6,414 bases of DNA from Candidatus Wallbacteria bacterium (lineage in GTDB: Bacteria; Muiribacteriota; JAQTZZ01). The notes under the pieces were generated by a model. It had not been told where the DNA came from, did not search any database, and saw only the letters and a program-made list of their open reading frames with translations. Positions 1 to 6,406 of this stretch are shown here, piece after piece (within the stretch, counting starts at the first letter, position 1; every line of letters starts with the position of its first letter). Both the position numbers and the translations under genes were made by a program. Where the stretch lies: assembly GCA_028711905.1 (NCBI GenBank), contig JAQTRI010000218.1, forward strand, positions 1 to 6,414, read 5' to 3'.

Positions 1-1
1 C

Positions 2-415
2 AACCGCGAGGCTGATGTCCAGTATCCGAACGCCGGTTTTTTCTTCCCGTTCGAAGGCACGAAATTGCGTGAGGTCTCGATCGAACAGGGCCTGTTCAGC
101 AATGAATCGACCAGAGTTTTCACCCATACCAGACCAGCTCTCCAGTTCCCGAATCTGACTGAGCGTGAACTGATTGAAATGAAAAACACCTTTGTCCTTT
201 ATGTGAAGCTCCCTGAGGCATATCACGAGTTCATCAAGCGCTCGGAAACCGATGATGCCATCGGACATGCGTTGCGAACCTGCCTTTTAGCTATTTTCGA
301 AAGCTGCGTGTGGAAAAACGAAGGATGGTTCCAGGATGATGGCCGGATGGAGATCAATCTTAAGGAGCTCGAAGCCTTGATGCAACCCGGTCCAATGCTC
401 GGCCCTGATCCTTGA
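2..415 (+). CDS. C-terminal part of a B12-binding/radical SAM family protein (5' end outside window)
   Basis: The reading frame is open from the first full codon (base 2) to a TGA at 413-415, giving 137 residues that are clearly the tail of a longer protein. Residues 13-22 read FFFPFEGTKL, the Pro-Phe/Tyr-x-Gly-Thr-x-Leu signature found downstream of the radical SAM barrel in cobalamin-binding radical SAM proteins. A charged, helical tail follows, with RPALQFPNLTERELIEMK at about residues 44-61, also typical of that superfamily. The CxxxCxxC iron-sulfur motif and the B12-binding domain would lie upstream and cannot be seen. The TTG at base 65 is an internal codon, not a credible start, because homology continues before it. 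The specific reaction is unknown; relatives methylate, rearrange or oxidise diverse substrates. The gene converges on the minus-strand glycan operon and ends one base from it, so it is probably a separate transcription unit. I am fairly sure of the superfamily and unsure of function. Confidence 0.72.
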   Translation, partial: NREADVQYPNAGFFFPFEGTKLREVSIEQGLFSNESTRVFTHTRPALQFPNLTERELIEMKNTFVLYVKLPEAYHEFIKRSETDDAIGHALRTCLLAIFESCVWKNEGWFQDDGRMEINLKELEALMQPGPMLGPDP

Positions 416-416
416 T

Positions 417-1346
417 TCAAGTTCCGAACATCCTGTAATAAGCCCTTTTCACGATATTGTCCCGCCCCATGCCGAACAAGGGTTGAATCGCAAAGGCATA
501 AATCTCTTGCAGGCTGACCGGTCTTTTGGCCAGACACAGGTGCATCAGCATTTTCAGATATCTGCCAGGGCTGAACGAGCCGCCAGCGGCGATTGAGAGC
601 CTCCCGACAGCAGCCGCGTTGTAATGCTTCTGACTGTGGTTCATCAGGTGCCCGAATTCGCAGAAAAGCAGTTTCAGAGAAGCCAGCGTGTTCTCGTGCT
701 GCTGAGTCAGGCGCTGGTACCCGTGGCTTTGAAAGTAATTGACCAGCGGCTCCTGCACGACAAAAGCGCACCCTCCGCTGCCGGACAGTATTTTGAGCCA
801 CAATTCCTGATCCTGAAACGCCTTCAGGTCCCTGTTGATTCTTACATCAGCGAGCAGTGATTTTCGTGTGACGCAAAAAGAAAAACTCCCCAGAAAATTC
901 CGGTACAGCATGTCCTTTAGTGTAATGTCCGGCTTGATCTTCACTTCCACTTTGCGTCCCCGGTTGATCAGGTAATGATTGCATGACACAATGGCCAGAC
1001 CCTGGTCGCTGCTTATAACTGCGATCTGCCGATCGAGTTTTTCCGGAAGCCATTCATCGTCATCATCGAGAAAGGCGATGAATTCTCCCCGCACCTTCCC
1101 GATGCCGATATTCCTGGCCTCTGCGCCCCCGACATTTTCCGCCAGCTTGAGCGCTGATATGCGGCTGTCGGTTCGCAGCAGCCCTTCGATCACCATGCCG
1201 GTCGCCTCCAGGCACTGATCTGCCACAATAATCACTTCCAGATTCCTGTATGTCTGTTTGATAACGCTGAGCACAGCCCTCGGCAGCAGATCAGGCCGGT
1301 TGTAAGTCGGTACAATCACTGAAACCAGTCCCTTGATTTCACTCAT
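417..1346 (-). CDS. Family 2 glycosyltransferase (GT-A fold)
   Basis: This 309-residue protein is predicted to transfer a sugar from a nucleotide-sugar donor to a growing glycan, working in the cytoplasm or at the inner membrane face. The N-terminal GT-A domain is plain: VSVIVPTYNRPD at residues 8-19 (first beta strand and nucleotide-binding loop), Asp43 in the second-strand acidic position, NVGGAEARNIG at 71-81, and the metal-binding DxD region as AFLDDDDEWLP at 91-101. FQDQELWLKI at 177-186 fits the usual catalytic-base region (ED/xDxxLWL). The remaining ~110 residues form a helical tail with no convincing membrane segment, so this is not a polymerising synthase with a membrane channel. The ATG start overlaps the end of the heparinase-like gene by 8 nt and has TGAGG 7 nt upstream, supporting this start and translational coupling. 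One oddity is that the usual VDDGSTD loop reads VADQCLEATG (41-50). The donor and acceptor cannot be deduced. It is the last gene of the minus-strand operon. Confidence 0.93.
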   Translation of the reverse strand: MSEIKGLVSVIVPTYNRPDLLPRAVLSVIKQTYRNLEVIIVADQCLEATGMVIEGLLRTDSRISALKLAENVGGAEARNIGIGKVRGEFIAFLDDDDEWLPEKLDRQIAVISSDQGLAIVSCNHYLINRGRKVEVKIKPDITLKDMLYRNFLGSFSFCVTRKSLLADVRINRDLKAFQDQELWLKILSGSGGCAFVVQEPLVNYFQSHGYQRLTQQHENTLASLKLLFCEFGHLMNHSQKHYNAAAVGRLSIAAGGSFSPGRYLKMLMHLCLAKRPVSLQEIYAFAIQPLFGMGRDNIVKRAYYRMFGT

Positions 1347-3129
1347 CCGGGAACCTCATCTCAACAGTAATGCCGGTCTGTTCCCGCAGCAGGCAATCGA
1401 CTTCCACTGAAGCAACAGCAGTCATATTCCCATAACATGTGCTGCTCGGCATGGTGCCGGGCCGGCACTGGAGGTCCGATCGCTCACATGACAGAATCAA
1501 ACGGATTCCATTTTTCAGCTCCACGATCACCTTTCCCCCACCCGGCTGTATCTTCAGAATCTCTCCAGCCAGGCACCATGTGCAATGGTACTTGACTTTT
1601 TCCAGGCATCGTTTGCCGCCTTGTCCCGGTCTGATCCGGTCTACCACCTTCAGCCCTGCGTGACCGGGAATTTCAATGCTCCGCTCAAGTGAGTGCATTC
1701 CATCACTGTAATGCAGGAGAAAAACCAGTTCCCGGCCGTCATTTTTTAACGGTTCAAACCTGGAATGAAGCAGACCGGAAAACAGCATGGTCCGCCGGTC
1801 AGGATCGGCAGGGATGCCGTTGAGAAGCGGCGTGTTGTGACCCTCGCTGCCAAGCTGTCTGACTGACGAACGGTCTTTGTTGTACCTGGAAAGCCCTGGA
1901 TCCAGCACTACCGGACAGCCTTTGTGAAAAACCGTCAGGCTCCCGTTATCGTTGTGTCCGTGCGATTGCGTTCCCCGCACCTTTGCGCATACCCAGAGCT
2001 CAACACAATGTCCGCACAGTTTCAGCCAGCTGTTGCCATCAACCTGAGCTGTAAAGTCATTCCGGATCAGTGCCTGCCCGTCTGCTGCGGCTCGCTCAGC
2101 AAACTGCTGCCAGAAGGTTTGGCCCCTGCCGCAAAAGGGCAGACCGGAAAAAATCTCAGGCCTGATATCCGGGGAAATGTCTCCGATAAGCGGGAAAGCC
2201 TCCCGATATTCGCTGCACAGCGCCCGGCACACCTGCATTGCCCGCCCGATTCGAGGGGAAAGAAAGTCCTTCATCCGGACATCCCCGCTGATGTGAGCCG
2301 CAGCCAGCGCTTCCAGCATCCAGCTCGTGATCAGCATCTGATAATGCGATGAATCCTCCTGCACAACGCCGTTGGAAATCATCCGATCATACTGGGACTT
2401 CAGCATTCCACGCCCGATCTCCGAAATTTCGTTCATTTTCAGCAGAGCTCCTGAGCAGTAAATGCACCGTGCGTTATTCAAAATATGGTTGTTGGTGAGA
2501 CTGGAATGATATTCCAGATTGTCAAGCAGCAGATAAATCTGCCTGGTGAATGAGCCGGCCAGCTTACGAAAAAAGGTTTCCCCGGGCCGGTCGTGTGTGC
2601 CGGTCAGGCCAATGAACCAGAGCCAGTTTACAATCCGCTCAGACTGGGAATAGGCATCCTCCGGCAGCCAGTCACAATGCGAGGCTTCCAGATTCAGCCA
2701 GTCTTCGATCAGCCTGTACCCGACAGCAGGGCTTTCCGTCATTTCAATCAGCCACTTGAAACGATGCCGGGCCAGGAATTCCTCGCGGTCAGCGAACGAT
2801 CCGGGCGGCAGAAAGCGCATCTCAGGTTCGACCGTAGAGAATGACTTCTCGGTCGCATGCAATTCCGGTTCCGCTTTTCGCGCAAGCATCCCATAAAGCG
2901 CGCTCAGATCTGAAGCCATCACCGGTTTTCGCTCCAGTCCGCGAATCTGTTCCAGGACTTTCCGGTCACTGCCGAATCTCCATTCCCTGATTCCCGGCAG
3001 ATGACCACAAAACGGAACGACTCTGTAATAAGCAATGCGGGAAATGGCAGCAAGCATCGATACTGACAGTCTCAGGGACAGCATGGGATTATCGGACATG
3101 GATCCAATCAATGCAGAAGTGCTGTTCAC
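1339..3129 (-). CDS. Heparinase II/III-like protein (predicted polysaccharide lyase)
   Basis: This 596-residue protein has the two-part architecture of heparinase II/III proteins. An alpha/alpha-toroid region spans roughly residues 50-340 and a beta-sandwich spans roughly 360-590. Visible landmarks are NNH at 213-215, EDSSHY at 258-263, the hallmark SHGHNDNG at 389-396, VLDPGLSRY at 408-416, and HNT at 431-433. In characterised relatives (PL12, PL15, PL17 families) the Asn/His of the NNH motif, the Tyr after the toroid Ser-x-x-Tyr and the sandwich His take part in beta-elimination at uronic acid residues. Counterparts of all of these appear present, so activity is plausible. No convincing signal peptide is seen: residues 20-36 are only weakly hydrophobic and resemble the conserved N-terminus of capsule/EPS-cluster members. 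The GTG start is 4 nt after the stop of the amidotransferase gene and is preceded by GGTGA. ATGs at codons 11 and 16 are alternatives without a good ribosome binding site. In this biosynthetic operon it may trim, edit or recycle the polymer rather than act in nutrition. Confidence 0.9.
   Translation of the reverse strand: MNSTSALIGSMSDNPMLSLRLSVSMLAAISRIAYYRVVPFCGHLPGIREWRFGSDRKVLEQIRGLERKPVMASDLSALYGMLARKAEPELHATEKSFSTVEPEMRFLPPGSFADREEFLARHRFKWLIEMTESPAVGYRLIEDWLNLEASHCDWLPEDAYSQSERIVNWLWFIGLTGTHDRPGETFFRKLAGSFTRQIYLLLDNLEYHSSLTNNHILNNARCIYCSGALLKMNEISEIGRGMLKSQYDRMISNGVVQEDSSHYQMLITSWMLEALAAAHISGDVRMKDFLSPRIGRAMQVCRALCSEYREAFPLIGDISPDIRPEIFSGLPFCGRGQTFWQQFAERAAADGQALIRNDFTAQVDGNSWLKLCGHCVELWVCAKVRGTQSHGHNDNGSLTVFHKGCPVVLDPGLSRYNKDRSSVRQLGSEGHNTPLLNGIPADPDRRTMLFSGLLHSRFEPLKNDGRELVFLLHYSDGMHSLERSIEIPGHAGLKVVDRIRPGQGGKRCLEKVKYHCTWCLAGEILKIQPGGGKVIVELKNGIRLILSCERSDLQCRPGTMPSSTCYGNMTAVASVEVDCLLREQTGITVEMRFPDE
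1354..1358 (-). promoter_or_regulatory. Ribosome binding site for the glycosyltransferase, inside the preceding gene
   Basis: TGAGG (minus strand) lies 7 nt before the ATG at 1346 and within the last codons of the heparinase-like gene. Together with the 8-nt overlap it fixes the glycosyltransferase start and suggests coupled translation. Confidence 0.55.
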
Positions 3130-3133
3130 TTGA

Positions 3134-3138
3134 TCACC
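3134..3138 (-). promoter_or_regulatory. Probable ribosome binding site for the heparinase-like gene
   Basis: GGTGA on the minus strand overlaps the TGA stop of the amidotransferase gene and sits 4 nt before the GTG start at 3129. A purine tract, GGGAGGG (3143-3149), lies further back at 13 nt. The spacing is short for the first and long for the second, so the GTG start is likely but not certain. Confidence 0.35.
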
Positions 3139-4924
3139 AGATCCCTCCCGGGCTCTGAAGCCCGATAAAAATCCGCGCCCATAGCTCCAGCATCATGGTC
3201 TTCCAGTAGCGCCAGCTCTGACTCGCATCCAGGTGCTCAAGTTCCAGCAACTTCTGCCATTCACAACGGTCCAGCCAGCCTCTGCTGATAAGGAAGCTGT
3301 TCTGCCAGAGATGATCAAATTTACTATGTCGATGCAAGTTGACCCAGTCGACCACAGGTATGCCGAATCCTTCCTTGGGCCGGTTAAGGATCGAATCAGG
3401 CAGGGTCGGCTGCAAAAATTTTCTGAAAAGATACTTTTTGGACCCGTTTTTTATCTTCAAATCTGAAGGCATGCGCAGGCTCAGCTCCACCAGCCTGTGG
3501 TCCAGAAGCGGCACACGGCACTCCAGCGAGGCGGCCATAGTCATTTTGTCGGTCAGCAGCAGCACATCATCCTGAAGATAACGCTGGATATCGGAATACA
3601 TCAGACCATTGACAGGGTCCGAAGACGGATAAGCACGCCAGGGGAGTTCGAATTCCGGACGCAGCGCATCCGGTTGAAACCATGGGAACAGGCCTCTCCA
3701 TTTTCTCATGTTGAAGTCTTTCCACACATCGTATGAGTGAAGGGCCGGCGCCTTGTTATACAACAGCCGGCCGGCCAGAGATTTCAGCAGCGAATGCCTT
3801 TTATGGTGAAAGTACCCTCCGAACAGTTCGTCCCCTCCTGCCCCGCTGAAAATCACCTTAACCTTCTGCGCGGCCATCTTCGCCAGGCCATATGTCGGGA
3901 TAAACGCTCCGTCACCCATCGGCTCTTCCAGATGCCAGATCAGTTTCGGCAGTTCTGAGAGCAGATCTGCATCGGAGATGCTTTTAACATTTTCGCGCAT
4001 TCCATATTTGGCGGCTACTTCAGAGGCGTATGCAGATTCATCGATCTTACCGGCCACGCCCTGCCAGCTGATGTGAAAACTGTCCAGCGGGTCCGGGTGC
4101 AGCATGGCGGCGAAAGCCGCAATCGCCGAGCTGTCGATCCCTCCGCTCAGAAAGCAACCGACAGGAACATCGCTTCTGAGCTCCAGCCTGATGGAATCAC
4201 GCATTAAGTTCCCGATCTCTTCCAGAGCCTGTTCCTCGGTCAGGCTGAAATCCGGCTGTAACACCGGGTTCCAGTACTTTCTGATCCCCAGACTGTCCCG
4301 GCTGCGGCAGAGCACTGAACCGGATTCCAGCTTGCGGATCGCCTTGAACGGCGTATGGGGAGCGCTGATAAACAGGGTCTCTAAAACCGAGCTGAGCGCG
4401 ATAAAATCGGGTTCACTGGAAACCTCATCCAGAACCAGCAGTGATTTCAATTCCGATGCGAAAGCCAGATCGCCATTTTTTTCCGTATAATACAGGGGCT
4501 TGATACCCAGACGGTCGCGAATCAGAAACAGCTTCTGTTCCAGCCTGTCATAAAGAGCGATTGCGAACATGCCGTTGAGCAGACCGACAAAATCGATCCC
4601 GTGTTCCCGATAAAGATGCGGCACGACCTCGACATCGCTGCCTGTATGAAAAACATAGCCCTTAGTTTTCAATTCATCGCGCAGCTCTAAGTAATTGTAG
4701 ATCTCGCCATTGCATATCACCGCCACCTGACGGTCAGCGCTGAAAAACGGCTGGTCTCCCCCGGCCGGATCGATGATCGAAAGCCTGCGCATTCCGAGAG
4801 CGATCGAGTCGTCATGATAAAACCCGCTGCTGTCCGGACCCCTGTGGAACTGGAGGGCAGCCATTTTTTCGAGCTGCCCGTGCTTGTCGTCACGCTGGTG
4901 AGTGAAACCGAAAATTCCACACAT
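3134..4924 (-). CDS. Asparagine-synthase-like glutamine amidotransferase (AsnB family)
   Basis: This 596-residue enzyme is predicted to hydrolyse glutamine and pass the ammonia to an ATP-activated carboxylate. The N-terminal class II glutaminase domain (about 2-180) is intact: catalytic Cys2 directly after the initiator Met, HRGPD at 27-31, NGEIYNY at 72-78, and Asp97 in TGSDVEV. The synthetase domain (about 230-596) has the pyrophosphate loop LSGGIDSS at 259-266, SGAGGDELFGGY at 360-371 and RPKEGFGIP at 515-523. The start is fixed by Cys2: the frame stays open another 27 codons upstream (to 5005), but any extension would bury the catalytic cysteine. AAGGAG lies 10 nt before this ATG. The gene begins one base after the methyltransferase stop. 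E. coli AsnB has Glu in SGEGSDE where this protein has Ala362, which fits the many paralogues that amidate something other than aspartate. In this cluster the substrate may be a sugar carboxylate, which is inference. I am confident in the family and not in the substrate, so no gene symbol is given. Confidence 0.95.
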   Translation of the reverse strand: MCGIFGFTHQRDDKHGQLEKMAALQFHRGPDSSGFYHDDSIALGMRRLSIIDPAGGDQPFFSADRQVAVICNGEIYNYLELRDELKTKGYVFHTGSDVEVVPHLYREHGIDFVGLLNGMFAIALYDRLEQKLFLIRDRLGIKPLYYTEKNGDLAFASELKSLLVLDEVSSEPDFIALSSVLETLFISAPHTPFKAIRKLESGSVLCRSRDSLGIRKYWNPVLQPDFSLTEEQALEEIGNLMRDSIRLELRSDVPVGCFLSGGIDSSAIAAFAAMLHPDPLDSFHISWQGVAGKIDESAYASEVAAKYGMRENVKSISDADLLSELPKLIWHLEEPMGDGAFIPTYGLAKMAAQKVKVIFSGAGGDELFGGYFHHKRHSLLKSLAGRLLYNKAPALHSYDVWKDFNMRKWRGLFPWFQPDALRPEFELPWRAYPSSDPVNGLMYSDIQRYLQDDVLLLTDKMTMAASLECRVPLLDHRLVELSLRMPSDLKIKNGSKKYLFRKFLQPTLPDSILNRPKEGFGIPVVDWVNLHRHSKFDHLWQNSFLISRGWLDRCEWQKLLELEHLDASQSWRYWKTMMLELWARIFIGLQSPGGIW

Positions 4925-4925
4925 T

Positions 4926-5726
4926 TCAGCCGGACTCCTTCCGGGCAAAAAGCCCCAGCATCCGGTGCCTGCAGTCCTTTTGAAAATACACGATGTTGAA
5001 TCCATGCATCCGCAGCATTAGTCGATAATCCCGCGACAGATAATTTTGGTCCCCGGTGACTGCATCCGCCGGATACAGTTCACTGAAGTTCATAATGCGC
5101 CCTTTTTTCAAAGCAGTCAGAACAGTCTTCCCGGCATAGCGCCAGAGCGGGATATAAGGCTCGCAGGCAAGCAGAAGCACACCTCCGGGTTTCAGCACCC
5201 TGCTGCATTCATTGAGCAGAAGCTCAGGCTGCTCGGCATGATGAAACGCCTGGCACAATACGATCAGATCGTAAAACCCATCGGGTCTGGCAACATGATA
5301 AAAGGATCCTATCACACGGCGGATCTTTCCCGGGTCAGCCCTGAACAATTCGAAAATATTGGGCGCGATCAGCTCAATCCTGTGCCTGGAAAAGTCCATG
5401 GCCTCGACCTGTTCGACTTGTGGCTCCCGGCTTAAAAGCGCTGAAGTCCAGCACACACCTGCCGCTGCGTCCAGTATGTGTCCTTGAACGAGTCCCTCAC
5501 GCCTTCCAACCTGTAACAGATGCCGGAACTGCTGCAGAAACCCGCTTTGCTCCAGAAAATCCATCAACCGGCTCCCATCAGATCCCTTTTCGCACCACCA
5601 GTCCTTGCCCTGTTCAATCATGGTGTCGTTCCAGTATTCGGAAGAAGCTGAAGCCGCCAGTTCCTGCTCATCAAGCCAGCATTCGATGCCATTCCCTTTA
5701 TCCATGGCCGGATCTTTCACATCCAT
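4926..5726 (-). CDS. Class I SAM-dependent methyltransferase
   Basis: From the chosen ATG this is a 266-residue protein with a Rossmann-type methyltransferase core at roughly residues 80-195. Motif I reads ILDAAAGVCWTS (84-95), the acidic end of strand 2 is EAMDFS (108-113), motif II is FYDLIVLCQAFHHAE (151-165), and LKPGGVLLLACEP (178-190) is the classic post-motif region. FHH followed by LKPGG is typical of Methyltransf_11/25 small-molecule enzymes. The ~75-residue N-terminal extension is rich in Trp and acidic residues (EYWNDT, DWW), and the C-terminal ~75 residues probably form the substrate cap. Both are unassigned. The ATG at 5726 has GAAGGGG 8 nt upstream. An ATG at 5732 overlapping the preceding stop (TGATG) and a TTG at 5765 are possible alternatives. 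It lies between the cyclase-like and amidotransferase genes with gaps of 5 and 1 nt, so it probably methylates an intermediate of the same glycan pathway; the target atom and substrate are unknown. Confidence 0.88.
   Translation of the reverse strand: MDVKDPAMDKGNGIECWLDEQELAASASSEYWNDTMIEQGKDWWCEKGSDGSRLMDFLEQSGFLQQFRHLLQVGRREGLVQGHILDAAAGVCWTSALLSREPQVEQVEAMDFSRHRIELIAPNIFELFRADPGKIRRVIGSFYHVARPDGFYDLIVLCQAFHHAEQPELLLNECSRVLKPGGVLLLACEPYIPLWRYAGKTVLTALKKGRIMNFSELYPADAVTGDQNYLSRDYRLMLRMHGFNIVYFQKDCRHRMLGLFARKESG
4935..4940 (-). promoter_or_regulatory. Ribosome binding site for the amidotransferase gene
   Basis: A strong AAGGAG (extended GGAAGGAG) lies on the minus strand within the last codons of the methyltransferase gene, 10 nt before the ATG at 4924. 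It supports the start that places the catalytic cysteine at residue 2, rather than the longer open frame. Confidence 0.7.
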
Positions 5727-5731
5727 GGGCA

Positions 5732-6406
5732 TCACCCCTTCTTTCTCCATCCGGTCACTGTGCAAGGCACCCCGTCAGCGCCGCTGATCTGCCATGGTGA
5801 AATCAGCACTGCCGAAAGCCTGGTGCATTGATCCACGCAAGTCAGGTCCATGTCCTCGAGCGGCAAAATCGGCCGGCCAGGGTTGAGAAACTTCTGATGG
5901 GCGATCCTTCCGATAGCGCGATCTGTGAAACTCGACAACGAGATGGTATCGAACCCAAAGATGCGCAGAAACGGAAAATTACCGGCCAGGAAATCGTAGA
6001 TTTCCGGGGCGAAGCCGGGATTTTCTTTCCAGTAACGCTCATCACCCCGACAGGCCCCACTGCCGGTCTTGACCAGGATCAGATCCAGTGGTTGACCGGA
6101 AAATCCGGATAATACCTGCTGCAGTTCGGTCCCGATCAGGTGGCTTTCGGGCTTCACTTCCACGATCTGCGGGGCACTGCAGTAGAAAAATTCAGGGGGA
6201 AAATCGTCCAGAGTGGGGCCGGTGACATGAAAATGGCGTGGAAAATCGATATGCGTTCCTGCGTGCAGCGGTGTTTCCAATGATTGTGTATTGCATGTGC
6301 AGCCAATTTCAATCGCTGATAACTGCCGAACGATTACCTGCCCGCTGCCGCCGTAAAGCGGGGTTTCCCCGGACAGAGGATACGACAGACGGATCAGCTC
6401 ATCCAT
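5732..6406 (-). CDS. Cyclase family protein, kynurenine-formamidase-like metal hydrolase
   Basis: This 224-residue protein carries the signature of the cyclase/KynB family (PF04199 type). LSYPLSGETPLYGG at residues 7-20 matches the conserved N-terminus, and HAGTHIDFPRHF at 48-59 is the metal-binding HxGTHxDxPxHF motif (ligands His48, His52, Asp54; His58 likely catalytic). His170 and Glu184 in the HQKFLNPG...LPLED segment are good candidates for the remaining ligand and catalytic positions. The length is normal for the family and the metal centre looks intact, so it should be an active amide, formamide or ester hydrolase. No tryptophan-catabolism genes are in the window, so true kynurenine formamidase is not supported. 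The ATG at 6406 gives the expected family N-terminus, but only 8 bases lie upstream, no ribosome binding site is visible there and the frame is still open at the window edge, so an earlier start is possible. It is the most upstream gene of the visible operon, 5 nt from the methyltransferase. Confidence 0.87.
   Translation of the reverse strand: MDELIRLSYPLSGETPLYGGSGQVIVRQLSAIEIGCTCNTQSLETPLHAGTHIDFPRHFHVTGPTLDDFPPEFFYCSAPQIVEVKPESHLIGTELQQVLSGFSGQPLDLILVKTGSGACRGDERYWKENPGFAPEIYDFLAGNFPFLRIFGFDTISLSSFTDRAIGRIAHQKFLNPGRPILPLEDMDLTCVDQCTRLSAVLISPWQISGADGVPCTVTGWRKKG
5735..5741 (-). promoter_or_regulatory. Ribosome binding site for the methyltransferase gene
   Basis: GAAGGGG on the minus strand, in the final codons of the cyclase-like gene, is 8 nt from the ATG at 5726 but only 2 nt from the ATG at 5732. 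The spacing is why the shorter start is preferred. Confidence 0.5.

Noticed and set aside
65..415. A complete small protein starting at TTG 65
   Set aside because: The frame is open to the window edge and the PFEGT signature lies before the TTG, so this is the tail of a larger protein.
223..801. 192-codon minus-strand open frame across the radical SAM/glycosyltransferase junction
   Set aside because: It overlaps two well-supported genes in another frame, has the low-complexity Arg/Gln/Ala-rich composition of a shadow frame and shows no recognisable motif.
1924..2352. 142-codon plus-strand open frame inside the heparinase-like gene
   Set aside because: It is entirely antisense to a gene with clear family motifs. 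Its Pro/Gln/Arg-rich translation resembles no protein family.
4104..4490. 128-codon plus-strand open frame inside the amidotransferase gene
   Set aside because: It is antisense to conserved catalytic-domain sequence, and its Ser/Arg/Leu-rich composition is that of a shadow.
5727..5765. Longer methyltransferase start at TTG 5765
   Set aside because: It would overlap the cyclase-like gene by 34 nt with no good ribosome binding site, whereas the ATG at 5726 has GAAGGGG at 8 nt.
5046..5800. Two overlapping plus-strand open frames (129 and 126 codons) antisense to the methyltransferase
   Set aside because: Both are antisense to the methyltransferase core and N-terminus, have no domain signature and no credible ribosome binding site, and conflict with the operon.
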